Shown here piece after piece: positions 43,300 through 52,251 of a DNA stretch of 53,355 nt; within the stretch, counting starts at the first letter, position 1, and each line of letters starts with the position of its first letter. The stretch covers positions 1-53,355 of the forward strand of contig CACMXO010000007.1 of the NCBI GenBank assembly GCA_902617605.1, read 5' to 3'. The position numbers were made by a program, and so were the translations under genes. The DNA comes from an uncultured Prochlorococcus sp. (lineage in GTDB: Bacteria > Cyanobacteriota > Cyanobacteriia > PCC-6307 > Cyanobiaceae). The notes under the pieces are model-generated. The model saw only the letters and a program-made list of their open reading frames with translations, was not told where the DNA came from and did no database searches.

Positions 43300-44526
43300 A
43301 TGGACTTTCAACAAGGTTTAATCACAACAATACATGAATATGGAGTTACAGGAAATTTACTGAAAGAATTAAACAAAAGTCTTAAAAGAAGATCAACTAG
43401 CATTTTAATACCTTGCTTATATGAAGAGTTTGAGCGCCCAGCATTAAAAGATATAAGAGAAGTTTTAAAAAACCTTTCAGGCTTAAATGAATTAGTAATT
43501 GCACTCTCTGCAAAAACTGTTGAGCAAGTTAAGGCTGCAAAATCATTTTTTGACTCAATGCCATTCCCAGTACACGTTCAATGGACTAATTCTCCCTCTG
43601 TAATTGAGCTATTAAAAAGCCAAGAAAAAAATGGATTAGAACTTTTAGGAACTCCAGGTAAAGGATGGGCTGTATGGCAAGGCATAGGAGTTGCGACTAG
43701 AAAATCAGAAGTTGTTGCTCTTTTTGATGCCGATATAAGAACTTTTAGTCCTTTATATCCTTCAAGAATGATACTTCCACTTCTGGATGAATCATATGGA
43801 ATATCATATGTAAAAGCTTTTTACAGTAGATTATCTCTAGAAACAAATCAATTGCAAGGTAGAGCAACAAGATTATTCGTGGGTCCTTTATTAGCAAGTC
43901 TTGAGCAGTTAGTTGGTAAGGGTCCGTTTTTACAATATCTTCAATCATTTAGATATCCATTAGCAGGCGAGTTTGCTTTTACTAAAGACCTTGCTATGAA
44001 TCTAAGAATACCTTGTGACTGGGGTTTAGAGATAGGTTTATTATCAGAGGTTTATAGAAACGTTAGGACCTCCAAAATAGCCCAGGTTGACCTTGGTTTA
44101 TTTGATCATAAACATAAGAATATTGGAGATTCTTCTAAAGAAGGATTACAAAAAATGTGTACAGAAATACTTTCAAGTGTTTTAAGAGGTCTAATGGAAC
44201 ATCAAGCCGAGACCTTAACTAGTACTCAACTAGCAACTTTAGAAGTTCTTTACAAAAGAGTTGGAGAAGATCGGGTAAAACAATTTGGATTAGATTCAGC
44301 AGTTAATCAACTTCCATACGATAGGCACGAAGAAGAATTATCAGTACAAAAGTTTGCGAAACTATTAAGACCTGCTACAGAAGATTATCTGGCTTGTCCT
44401 ACGACACTTCAATTACCAAGTTGGTCAAGAGTTCTATCTTGTGAGAACAAACTTCAAGAAGATTTAGCTATTGCTGGGTCAAAAGACATAAAGATAAGTG
44501 AAAAAGAATTAATTAAAAACTTCTAA
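43300..44526 (+). CDS. gpgS: Glucosyl-3-phosphoglycerate synthase
   Basis: GpgS transfers glucose from a nucleotide sugar to 3-phosphoglycerate, the first step to glucosylglycerate, a nitrogen-free compatible solute. The 408-residue GT81-like enzyme has the GT-A fold with the metal-binding DAD at 143-145 ([11 protein letters not shown]), LIPCLYEEF near 36, [12 protein letters not shown], and the acceptor-side segment PLAGEFAF...[15 protein letters not shown]. It diverges from the GH13 gene and its stop overlaps the convergent ureC stop by 4 bp. Confidence 0.93.
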   Translation: MDFQQGLITTIHEYGVTGNLLKELNKSLKRRSTSILIPCLYEEFERPALKDIREVLKNLSGLNELVIALSAKTVEQVKAAKSFFDSMPFPVHVQWTNSPSVIELLKSQEKNGLELLGTPGKGWAVWQGIGVATRKSEVVALFDADIRTFSPLYPSRMILPLLDESYGISYVKAFYSRLSLETNQLQGRATRLFVGPLLASLEQLVGKGPFLQYLQSFRYPLAGEFAFTKDLAMNLRIPCDWGLEIGLLSEVYRNVRTSKIAQVDLGLFDHKHKNIGDSSKEGLQKMCTEILSSVLRGLMEHQAETLTSTQLATLEVLYKRVGEDRVKQFGLDSAVNQLPYDRHEEELSVQKFAKLLRPATEDYLACPTTLQLPSWSRVLSCENKLQEDLAIAGSKDIKISEKELIKNF

Positions 44527-46232
44527 AGTAAAAAGTACCTTTGAGCCATTGGGACTTCATCAAGAGGTTCACAAGTAAGAAGTTCACCATCAGAAAAAAC
44601 TTCATAAGTTTGAGGATCAACTGAAATATTAGGTAGTTTACTATTAAGTTTTAAGTGCGTTTTATTAATATTTCTCGTATTTTCTACGGCGATACATTTC
44701 TTTTGTAAGCCTAATTTATTTGGAATATTTTGATCAATTGAATTTTTACTTAGAAATGTAAATGAACTCTTAATTAGAGATTGGCCGAAACTTGCAAACA
44801 TAGGTCGACCATGTATAGGACCTGGAGTAGGAATTGAAGCATTTGCATCACCCATTTGGGACCAAACTATAGATCCTCCTTTAACAACTAATTCAGGCTT
44901 TACTGCAAAAAAGGAAGGTTTCCACAATGCCAAATCCGCAATTTTACCCTTTTCTATAGACCCAACATGTTTATCAATACCATGAGCTATTGCAGGATTA
45001 ATTGTGACTTTAGAAATATATCTCTTTACTCTAAAATTGTCGTTTCTATCAGAATCCTGCGATAGCGGCCCCCTTTGGACTTTCATTTTATGTGCGGTTT
45101 GAAAAGTTCTTGTAATTACTTCACCAACTCTTCCCATAGCTTGAGAATCACTAGCAATAATTGAAAAGGCACCTACATCATGCAAGATATCCTCAGCTGC
45201 AATAGTCTCTCTTCTGATCCTTGATTCAGCAAATGCAATGTCTTCTGGGATTTTAGAATCTAAATGATGACAAACCATTAACATGTCAAGATGTTCTTCT
45301 AATGTGTTCCTTGTATAAGGTCTTGTTGGATTTGTACTACTAGGAAGAACATTTTTTTCTCCACAGATTTTTATAATGTCTGGAGCATGACCTCCACCTG
45401 CCCCTTCGGTATGAAAAGTATGAATAGTTCTTCCTGCAATAGCGTTGATGGTATCTTCAACAAAGCCTGCCTCATTCAAAGTATCAGTATGAATACATAC
45501 TTGTACGTCAAACTTATCTGCAACATTTAGACAAGAATTTATTGTAGAAGGAGTGGTTCCCCAATCCTCATGAAGCTTCAATCCACATGCACCAGCCTCA
45601 ACCTGATCAATAAGATTGCTCTCGTTTGTTGAGTTTCCTTTTCCAAAAAAACCTAAATTCATCGGAAATGCTTCTGCAGATTGAAGCATTCTTGCAATAT
45701 GAAAAGAACCAGGAGTACAAGTAGTAGCATTTGTGCCAGTCGCAGGTCCAGTTCCTCCTCCCAACATTGTTGTAATTCCAGAGGCTAGTGCTGTTTCAAT
45801 TTGTTGGGGACAGATAAAGTGAATATGGGTATCTATTGAACCTGCAGTAAGAATATGCCCCTCTCCAGCTATTACTTCTGTTGATGCACCAATAACAATA
45901 TCAACATTATCCTGGATATCAGGATTGCCAGCCTTACCAATTTCAAAAATCAATCCATCTTTTATACCCACATCAGCCTTAATTATTCCCCACCAATCTA
46001 CAATCAAAGCATTAGTTATTACGGTATCTACAGCCCCATCAGCTCTTCTTACTTGAGACTGTCCCATCCCATCTCGAATAACTTTACCTCCACCAAATTT
46101 AACTTCATCTCCGTATGTAGTTAAATCCTTTTCTACCTCTATAAAAAGTTCGGTATCAGCGAGCCTTACTCTATCTCCGGTAGTGGGTCCGTAAGTTTGA
46201 GCATAAGTTTTTCTATCAATTTTATAAGACAT
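44523..46232 (-). CDS. ureC: Urease alpha subunit
   Basis: UreC holds the dinickel active site that hydrolyses urea to ammonia and carbamate. The 569-residue protein is complete. [11 protein letters not shown] gives two nickel-ligand histidines, GLKLHEDWG holds the carbamylated lysine, [16 protein letters not shown] and MVCHHLD hold further ligands and the mobile flap His, and VRLADTEL is near the N-terminus. It is the last gene of ureD-ureA-ureB-ureC. Confidence 0.98.
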   Translation of the reverse strand: MSYKIDRKTYAQTYGPTTGDRVRLADTELFIEVEKDLTTYGDEVKFGGGKVIRDGMGQSQVRRADGAVDTVITNALIVDWWGIIKADVGIKDGLIFEIGKAGNPDIQDNVDIVIGASTEVIAGEGHILTAGSIDTHIHFICPQQIETALASGITTMLGGGTGPATGTNATTCTPGSFHIARMLQSAEAFPMNLGFFGKGNSTNESNLIDQVEAGACGLKLHEDWGTTPSTINSCLNVADKFDVQVCIHTDTLNEAGFVEDTINAIAGRTIHTFHTEGAGGGHAPDIIKICGEKNVLPSSTNPTRPYTRNTLEEHLDMLMVCHHLDSKIPEDIAFAESRIRRETIAAEDILHDVGAFSIIASDSQAMGRVGEVITRTFQTAHKMKVQRGPLSQDSDRNDNFRVKRYISKVTINPAIAHGIDKHVGSIEKGKIADLALWKPSFFAVKPELVVKGGSIVWSQMGDANASIPTPGPIHGRPMFASFGQSLIKSSFTFLSKNSIDQNIPNKLGLQKKCIAVENTRNINKTHLKLNSKLPNISVDPQTYEVFSDGELLTCEPLDEVPMAQRYFLL

Positions 46233-46236
46233 AATT

Positions 46237-46557
46237 TTAACTATCTAAAGAACCATTAACTATCGAATTAAAACCATATGCATTTCTTAAACCTGAAAAT
46301 GGCACTAATTTGACATCTGTTGTATCACCCGGTTCAAATCTAATTGCAGTTCCTGCAGGAATGTCGAGACGCATACCATGTGTTATTTCTCGATCAAAAA
46401 TTAAAGCCTTGTTTGCTTCATAAAAATGATAATGAGATCCAACTTGCACAGGTCTATCTCCAGAATTAGAAACCGTTACTGTTTTAACTTGCTTACTAAG
46501 ATTTAGTTCGATTTCACCTTGTTCAGGAATTATTTCGCCAGGAATTAAATTACTCAT
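46237..46557 (-). CDS. ureB: Urease beta subunit
   Basis: The 106-residue UreB begins [17 protein letters not shown] and contains [45 protein letters not shown] and the C-terminal RNAYGFN, all standard. It packs with UreA and UreC in the (ABC)3 complex. It lies 2 bp after ureA and 4 bp before ureC. Confidence 0.98.
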   Translation of the reverse strand: MSNLIPGEIIPEQGEIELNLSKQVKTVTVSNSGDRPVQVGSHYHFYEANKALIFDREITHGMRLDIPAGTAIRFEPGDTTDVKLVPFSGLRNAYGFNSIVNGSLDS

Positions 46558-46559
46558 AA

Positions 46560-46862
46560 CTAGTTAATAGGATTGTGAATAGTAACTAATTTAGTCCCAT
46601 CGGGGAAAACCGCTTCTATTTGAACTTCATCAACCATTTCAGGAATGCCCTCCATAACTTGTGATTTTGAAAGCCAGGTAGTTCCCTCTGACATTAATTG
46701 ACTTACACTTTTACCATCTCTTGCTCCTTCAAGAACTTGAAAACTTAAAAAAGCAATTGTTTCAGGATAATTAAGCTTAAGACCTCTACTAAGCCTTCTT
46801 TCAGCTAAGAGCGCAGCAGAAAAAATCAATAATTTATCCTTTTCTTGAGGTGAAAGATGCAT
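46560..46862 (-). CDS. ureA: Urease gamma subunit
   Basis: The 100-residue UreA starts [23 protein letters not shown] and contains [20 protein letters not shown] and the C-terminal [22 protein letters not shown], a full-length match to urease gamma. It follows ureD by 50 bp and is nearly fused to ureB. Confidence 0.98.
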   Translation of the reverse strand: MHLSPQEKDKLLIFSAALLAERRLSRGLKLNYPETIAFLSFQVLEGARDGKSVSQLMSEGTTWLSKSQVMEGIPEMVDEVQIEAVFPDGTKLVTIHNPIN

Positions 46863-46912
46863 AATAAAAAATTAATCTATAAATTCTTAAAAAAGGTTCT
46901 TTCTGAACATAA

Positions 46913-47815
46913 TTAATAATTCATAGAATCTTGTAAAGGCCATACACCTTGATATTTTGGCTCACAAAATCCACAAAGAGACCTAATTTGTTTCCAAATA
47001 CAAAAAAAACATTTTCTAGCATCTTGAGAAGAACTCCCTAGGAATCTTACAGAAATTCCATTTTCAAGGATTCCAATTGATAAATTATTATTAGTTTCAT
47101 TGAAAATCTTTTTTATATTTCCTACAAGATTATTTATTTTTGACTTGGAAAAATCTTTTTCGCAAATCCAAATTAAGGATCCAAAAACGGGCATGTAATC
47201 CATACCTGACTTGGCCACAAAACTTGCCTTAGATAATTCAATCTGATCAACATATTCCCAATCATCAAGAAAATCATTATTTCTCATAATTTCTAATTTA
47301 GACCTAAAAACTCCACTCTCAATAGATTCCCCGGAAGATGATCTTCCAAGTCTTATTAAATCAGTAAATAAAAAACTTGAAGTTTCTGAAATAGATACTT
47401 TAAAAATTTGCTCATATAAACCATTTGCAAATATGATTGTTTCTTGTGGAAGATACTCTAAATGAGAATTGTCAAGAATATTTATGAGATTCTTTTGCTT
47501 TGAAAAAATTCCTTTTGGATTGATTTTAGATCTTCCAACTGATCCATATACTTTCTGAGCTGAAGAAGTCGTCAACAAAACCTTAGAGTTTTTTTCAAGA
47601 TTCACCTCAAAATCGAGTAAATCACCTCCCACCAATCCCCCTGCAGTATGAAGAACAGGCAAAATGCATCTGCCCTCTTGATCATGAGTAGACTTTAATA
47701 ACTTGTAAGGAGAAGTTGATTTAGATTTAAAGATTGTTTTATCAACATTTCCTAAACTTGCTTTATTATTGAAAAAATTTAAAAAACAATTACCTTCCCA
47801 TGAAGTATTAATCAT
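46913..47815 (-). CDS. ureD: Urease accessory protein UreD
   Basis: UreD (UreH) scaffolds the UreF-UreG complex on apo-urease for nickel insertion. The 300-residue protein has the expected [21 protein letters not shown] segment, the [11 protein letters not shown] motif, and [14 protein letters not shown]. It is the first gene of the minus-strand structural operon and is divergent from ureE across only 42 bp. Confidence 0.93.
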   Translation of the reverse strand: MINTSWEGNCFLNFFNNKASLGNVDKTIFKSKSTSPYKLLKSTHDQEGRCILPVLHTAGGLVGGDLLDFEVNLEKNSKVLLTTSSAQKVYGSVGRSKINPKGIFSKQKNLINILDNSHLEYLPQETIIFANGLYEQIFKVSISETSSFLFTDLIRLGRSSSGESIESGVFRSKLEIMRNNDFLDDWEYVDQIELSKASFVAKSGMDYMPVFGSLIWICEKDFSKSKINNLVGNIKKIFNETNNNLSIGILENGISVRFLGSSSQDARKCFFCIWKQIRSLCGFCEPKYQGVWPLQDSMNY

Positions 47816-47857
47816 AAATTGTTTTCTTTAATTACTAAATTAAATTAACCAAAAATT

Positions 47858-48313
47858 TTGATTATGAGAATGAATAAACAAATTGTTGTAACTGATTGGA
47901 TTAAGGAAAAACCGAAATTAGGTTTATTTTTAAAACTTACCTTAAGTTCAGATGAAAGAAGAATCTTAAGGGGTAAAAGATTAACTGATTGTGATCAAGA
48001 AATAATTTTACAATTACCTAGAAAAGGCAAATTAAATGATGGAGATATTCTTTCAACTAATATGTCCAATTTTTATGTAGAGATAATAGCCAAAACAGAA
48101 GATTTAATTGAAATAAGTTCAGATTCTAAAATTGAGCTTATTAAAACTGCTTATCATCTCGGAAATAGGCACGTGGAAGTAGAAATCGAAGAGGGTATTC
48201 TTTTAACAAAAAGTGATTATGTTATTAAAAATATGCTTCTTAATTTTAAAGTTGATGTAAAAAATACGAAAAAAAAGTTTTTTCCGGAAAAAGGTGCACA
48301 TAGTCATGAGTAA
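47858..48313 (+). CDS. ureE: Urease accessory protein UreE (nickel chaperone)
   Basis: The 151-residue UreE has the N-terminal peptide-binding domain (KLTLSSDERRILRGKRL) and the metal-binding domain with AYHLGNRHVEVEIEE, whose conserved His binds nickel at the dimer interface. The C-terminal tail ends GAHSHE, a short His-containing tail instead of a long poly-His stretch. Two nearby ATGs (47858 and 47864-type MRMN) are possible; the first is used. ureF overlaps its end by 8 bp. Confidence 0.92.
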   Translation: MIMRMNKQIVVTDWIKEKPKLGLFLKLTLSSDERRILRGKRLTDCDQEIILQLPRKGKLNDGDILSTNMSNFYVEIIAKTEDLIEISSDSKIELIKTAYHLGNRHVEVEIEEGILLTKSDYVIKNMLLNFKVDVKNTKKKFFPEKGAHSHE

Positions 48314-48992
48314 AAGTCACTTATTAAAATATTTATTAATAAGTCCTAACTTACCAGTTGGAGGATTTTGTTATTCCGAGGGAATGGAGAGTTTTCTTCA
48401 TAATAAAAATTTAACAGATTCAACTTCGGTAAAAGATTTAATAATAAGTGAACTAAAAATTGGTCAGATAAGACTAGATGCAAGACTTTTACTAGATTTT
48501 TTTGATATTTTCAATGAGATAAAGGAACGAAAAAATTTAAAAGGTAATTTGCAAAAGCTAATGAGTTTGGATAAATGGATCCTCTCATCAAAGGACTCTC
48601 TCGAAATGAGAGGACAACAAATTCAAATGGCAAAATCTCTCTTTGATTTAACCAAAGAATTTGGATTTGAATATCTATATGAAAATAATAAAAAAAGCTC
48701 CTGGTCATTAGCTTGGAGTTGGGCTTGTTTTTGTTTTGAAATTACCAAGCTAGAAATGGTTGAGAATTTTTTCTATGCTTGGAGTGCAAACCAACTTAAT
48801 GCTGCATTAAGAATTATTCCTATTGGGTCAACAAAAGCACAATTAATTCAGAGAGATTTATTAGAAATAATTTCAAAAGTTTCTAAAGAAATTATGGACA
48901 AAGAAATTGATGACATCTATTTTGGCAATGTAGGTTTAGCTATGGCTCAACAAAATCATAATGACCTTTATACAAAACTTTTTAGAAATTAA
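48306..48992 (+). CDS. ureF: Urease accessory protein UreF
   Basis: The 228-residue all-helical UreF shows the family's ISPNLPVGGFCYSEGME near the N-terminus, a central helical region, and the C-terminal NAALRIIPIGSTKAQ segment. It activates UreG GTPase in complex with UreD. ATG at 48306 overlaps the ureE stop by 8 bp; an in-frame GTG four codons upstream is less likely. ureG follows by 3 bp. Confidence 0.93.
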   Translation: MSKSHLLKYLLISPNLPVGGFCYSEGMESFLHNKNLTDSTSVKDLIISELKIGQIRLDARLLLDFFDIFNEIKERKNLKGNLQKLMSLDKWILSSKDSLEMRGQQIQMAKSLFDLTKEFGFEYLYENNKKSSWSLAWSWACFCFEITKLEMVENFFYAWSANQLNAALRIIPIGSTKAQLIQRDLLEIISKVSKEIMDKEIDDIYFGNVGLAMAQQNHNDLYTKLFRN

Positions 48993-48995
48993 TTT

Positions 48996-49607
48996 ATGAG
49001 CAGCAAATTGAGAGTAGGGGTTGCTGGGCCTGTAGGTTCAGGAAAAACTGCATTAGTAGAGACTCTATGCTTAAGAATGAAAAAAAATTATGAGATAGCA
49101 GTTGTCACCAATGATATCTACACCAAGGAAGATGCTAACTTTCTAATAAATAAAAAGGTTTTAGAGGAAGGAAGGATTATTGGTGTAGAAACAGGAGGTT
49201 GTCCTCATACCGCGATAAGAGAGGATTGTTCATTAAATAAAAATGCAGTTTTAGATTTAGAAAATAAATATAATCCTTTAGATTTTGTTTTTGTAGAAAG
49301 TGGAGGAGATAATTTAGCATCAAGTTTTAGTCCAGAGCTTGTAGATTTATCAATATATGTAATTGATGTATCTGCCGGAGACAAAATTCCTAGAAAAGGG
49401 GGGCCGGGGATAACAAGGTCGGATTTATTATTAATAAATAAAATTGACTTAGCAGATAAAGTTGGTGCAGATTTAAATATTATGAAAAGTGATACTGAAT
49501 TTATGAGAAAAGGGAAACCTTGGTTTTTTACCAATCTAAGTAGCGGCATAGGAGTTGAAGAAATAACTCAATTTTTAGAATCACATATACCCAACAATCG
49601 AAACTAG
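48996..49607 (+). CDS. ureG: Urease accessory GTPase UreG
   Basis: The 203-residue SIMIBI GTPase delivers nickel in a GTP-dependent step. It has the P-loop [12 protein letters not shown] starting at residue 11, the nickel-binding [13 protein letters not shown] with the Cys-Pro-His motif, the VESGGDNLA switch, and the LLINKIDLA motif for guanine recognition. It ends the ureEFG unit, 128 bp before urtA. Confidence 0.97.
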   Translation: MSSKLRVGVAGPVGSGKTALVETLCLRMKKNYEIAVVTNDIYTKEDANFLINKKVLEEGRIIGVETGGCPHTAIREDCSLNKNAVLDLENKYNPLDFVFVESGGDNLASSFSPELVDLSIYVIDVSAGDKIPRKGGPGITRSDLLLINKIDLADKVGADLNIMKSDTEFMRKGKPWFFTNLSSGIGVEEITQFLESHIPNNRN

Positions 49608-49645
49608 AAAAATGTTTATTACTAATATATTGGATTCAACAAAAA

Positions 49646-49687
49646 GTTACGACTGATACAAAACTAATCCTCGCTCGTTAATAACTT
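49646..49687 (+). promoter_or_regulatory. NtcA-type activated promoter of urtA
   Basis: GTT (49646-49648), eight bases, TAC (49657-49659), then 22 bp and TAACTT (49682-49687) as a TAN3T -10 box. The site and spacing are the same as for glnA, including the shared GTTAC...TGATACA core. The predicted start near 49694 gives a leader of about 40 nt that contains a small CCC/GGG hairpin. Confidence 0.72.
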
Positions 49688-49735
49688 TTACTTTATCCCC
49701 CTAATGAGGGTCAATTACCTAATTTATCCTAATTC

Positions 49736-51013
49736 ATGAGAATTTCAAGGCGTATTTTGGCAGGTTTAGCTACTGCCTCACTTGCTGTCACAGCAACTTC
49801 CTGTGGTGGAGGCGGAACCTCCGGAAGTTTCGATGACACAGTAACCGTTGGTATTTTGCATTCGTTATCCGGAACAATGGCCATCTCTGAATCAACTCTT
49901 GTTGATACAGAAAAAATGGCTATTGAAGAGATTAATGCTGCTGGTGGTGTTACAGTTGGCGGCAAAAGCTACAAAATAGAATACATAGTTGAAGATGGTG
50001 CATCTGATTGGCCAACTTTTGCTGAAAAATCAAAGAAACTTATAGACCAAGACGGAGTTCCTGTCGTATTTGGTGGATGGACATCTGCAAGTAGAAAGGC
50101 AATGTTACCTGTCTACGAATCAAAAGATGCGTTCCTCTACTACCCAATTCAATATGAAGCTCAAGAATGTTCTAACAACATTTTCTATACAGGAGCCACA
50201 CCAAACCAACAATCGGAACCCGCTACAGATTTCATGTATAAGCGTTCTCCTGCAGCTGGTGGAGATTTCTTCCTTGTAGGCTCTGATTATGTTTTCCCAA
50301 GAACTTCAAACACAATCACAAAAGCTCAGGTAAAACAGTTAGGCGGTAAAGTTGTTGGAGAAGATTATCTTCCATTAGGAAATACCGAAGTTGCTCCAAT
50401 TATCTCAAAAATCAAAAAAGCTTTGCCTGACGGTGGAATAATCATTAATACTCTTAATGGTGACCAAAACGTTGCATTCTTCAAACAGATTCAGGACGCA
50501 GGTATTACACCTTCAAGTGGTTACTACGTAATGAACTATTCGATTGCTGAAGAAGAGATTAGTACAATTGGTCCTGAGTTCCTTGAAGGTCACTACGGCG
50601 CTTGGAACTATATGATGTCAATTGATACTCCTGCATCTAAGAAATTTGCTGCAAGTTTCAAGAAAAGATGGGGAGCAGATCGAGTTGTAGCTGATCCTCA
50701 AGAATCCGCTTATAACATGGTCTACTTATGGAAACAGGCAGTAGAAGATGCTGGAACATTCGACGACAACGCAGTAAGGGAAGCCCTTGTTGGACAAAAG
50801 TTTGATGCCCCACAAGGTCCTGTTGAAGTTATGCCTAATCACCACTTATCTCAAACGGTAAGAATTGGGGAGATTAATGCAGAGGGTGGATTTACAATCC
50901 TTGAAGAGACAGGAGTTGTTCTTCCTCAAGCATGGAACCAAAAGCATCCAAGTTCAAAAGGATTTGCATGCGACTGGACAGATCCTTCAAAAGGAGAAAA
51001 GTATAAGCTTTAA
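49736..51013 (+). CDS. urtA: Urea ABC transporter substrate-binding lipoprotein
   Basis: UrtA captures urea in the periplasm for the high-affinity UrtABCDE system. The 425-residue protein starts with a basic signal (MRISRR), a hydrophobic core, and a lipobox ending at C23 (VTATSC), followed by Gly-rich linker. The mature part has the Leu/amide-binding fold with VTVGILHSLSGTMAISE, IEYIVEDGASDWPTF, and VFGGWTSASRK. Codon use is less AT-biased than its neighbours, in keeping with high expression. A strong terminator hairpin follows. Confidence 0.97.
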   Translation: MRISRRILAGLATASLAVTATSCGGGGTSGSFDDTVTVGILHSLSGTMAISESTLVDTEKMAIEEINAAGGVTVGGKSYKIEYIVEDGASDWPTFAEKSKKLIDQDGVPVVFGGWTSASRKAMLPVYESKDAFLYYPIQYEAQECSNNIFYTGATPNQQSEPATDFMYKRSPAAGGDFFLVGSDYVFPRTSNTITKAQVKQLGGKVVGEDYLPLGNTEVAPIISKIKKALPDGGIIINTLNGDQNVAFFKQIQDAGITPSSGYYVMNYSIAEEEISTIGPEFLEGHYGAWNYMMSIDTPASKKFAASFKKRWGADRVVADPQESAYNMVYLWKQAVEDAGTFDDNAVREALVGQKFDAPQGPVEVMPNHHLSQTVRIGEINAEGGFTILEETGVVLPQAWNQKHPSSKGFACDWTDPSKGEKYKL

Positions 51014-51034
51014 TCTAATTTAAACCTATACTTC

Positions 51035-51068
51035 AAAATAAAAGGAGGTTAACACCTCCTTTTATTTT
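51035..51068 (+). terminator. Intercistronic terminator/attenuator between urtA and urtB
   Basis: A perfect 15-bp inverted repeat (arms 51035-51049 and 51054-51068, core AAAAGGAGGT / ACCTCCTTTT) with a TAAC loop ends in T-rich sequence. It lies 21 bp after the urtA stop and 28 bp before the urtB start. Partial read-through would give much more urtA than urtBCDE mRNA. Confidence 0.8.
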
Positions 51069-51096
51069 ATATAATCAAATATTTTCTTTTTCTAAA

Positions 51097-52251
51097 TTGG
51101 AGTTACTTCTCGATAGTCTTTTTAATGGTGTTGCAATCGGATCCGTATTACTTGTTGCTGCATTAGGTCTAGCAATTGTTTTTGGTCTTATGGGTGTAAT
51201 AAATCTTGCCCATGGAGAACTTATGATGCTTGGGGCTTACACAACATATGTAACACAATTAATTTTCAAATTACCCATATTAAAACCTTTCTACAATTCG
51301 TACATAATAGTTTCTATTTTCCTCGCTTTTATTGTTAGTGGGGTAGTAGGCATTCTCCTTGAAAAAACTATAATAAGAAAGCTTTATGGAAGTCCACTAG
51401 AAACACTTTTAGCAACTTGGGGCGTAAGCTTAATTCTTCAACAATTTGTCAGAAGTGTACCTTTAGCTTATGGGACCGGTCTAGTTATAAGTCTGTTAAT
51501 TGGTTTATTCTTACCAACAACATTCCCTTCAAAAATAAAAGAATCAATAAATTTCAAATATTTTAAATTTAGTTCTTGGATATTTGCTGCTTTAACTGGG
51601 GTACTGACAGGTAGCGTAATCTCATCCTCTGTCAGCAAACTTAGTAGAGCAAGCGCCCGAAATGTTGATGTAACTGCGCCCTCATGGATGAGAGGACAAG
51701 TTGAAATTATTGGCACTGCATTTCCTAAAACAAGATTAATGATAATTGTCATAACTTTAATCTCTGTAATAGCAATAACATTATTTCTTAATCAAAGTGC
51801 TTGGGGGATGCGTATAAGAGCAGTTACTCAGAACAGACAAATGAGTGATTGTCTTGGTATATCTACTGAAAAAGTGGATATAATTACTTTTGGAATAGGA
51901 TCTGGCTTAGCAGGTGTTGCTGGGGTAGCAGTATCTCTTTTAGGCTCTGTAGGACCTAATGTTGGCGGAAACTATATAGTTGGTTGTTTTATGGTTGTAG
52001 TGTTGGGAGGAGTAGGAAATTTATTAGGAACAGTACTTGCTTCATTTGGAATAGGAATAATGACAGATTTAATTGGAGCTGGAAGGCTCTTATCTATTTG
52101 GCCAGATATGCCTTTACCTTTATCAAACACAATTAACTTTTTTGCGACCACAAGTATGGCAAGAGTAATGATATTTGCACTAATTGTTATATTCTTACAA
52201 TTTAAACCTACAGGTTTATTCCCTCAAAAAGGAAGGATGGTTGAAAACTAA
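51097..52251 (+). CDS. urtB: Urea ABC transporter permease UrtB
   Basis: The 384-residue LivH-type permease has INLAHGELMMLGAYTTYV near the N-terminus, an internal extracytoplasmic loop (about 145-205, typical of UrtB), and the EAA-like AVTQNRQMSDCLGISTEKVD followed by LAGVAGVAVSLLG. Start is TTG at 51097 (MELLLDSLFNG). Its stop overlaps the urtC ATG by one base. Confidence 0.95.
   Translation: MELLLDSLFNGVAIGSVLLVAALGLAIVFGLMGVINLAHGELMMLGAYTTYVTQLIFKLPILKPFYNSYIIVSIFLAFIVSGVVGILLEKTIIRKLYGSPLETLLATWGVSLILQQFVRSVPLAYGTGLVISLLIGLFLPTTFPSKIKESINFKYFKFSSWIFAALTGVLTGSVISSSVSKLSRASARNVDVTAPSWMRGQVEIIGTAFPKTRLMIIVITLISVIAITLFLNQSAWGMRIRAVTQNRQMSDCLGISTEKVDIITFGIGSGLAGVAGVAVSLLGSVGPNVGGNYIVGCFMVVVLGGVGNLLGTVLASFGIGIMTDLIGAGRLLSIWPDMPLPLSNTINFFATTSMARVMIFALIVIFLQFKPTGLFPQKGRMVEN

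Noticed and set aside
49205-49549. Open frame of 114 codons on the minus strand inside ureG
   Set aside because: Shadow of ureG codons; no motif and no independent promoter.
51468-51752. Open frame of 94 codons opposite urtB
   Set aside because: Antisense to conserved permease sequence, no own features.
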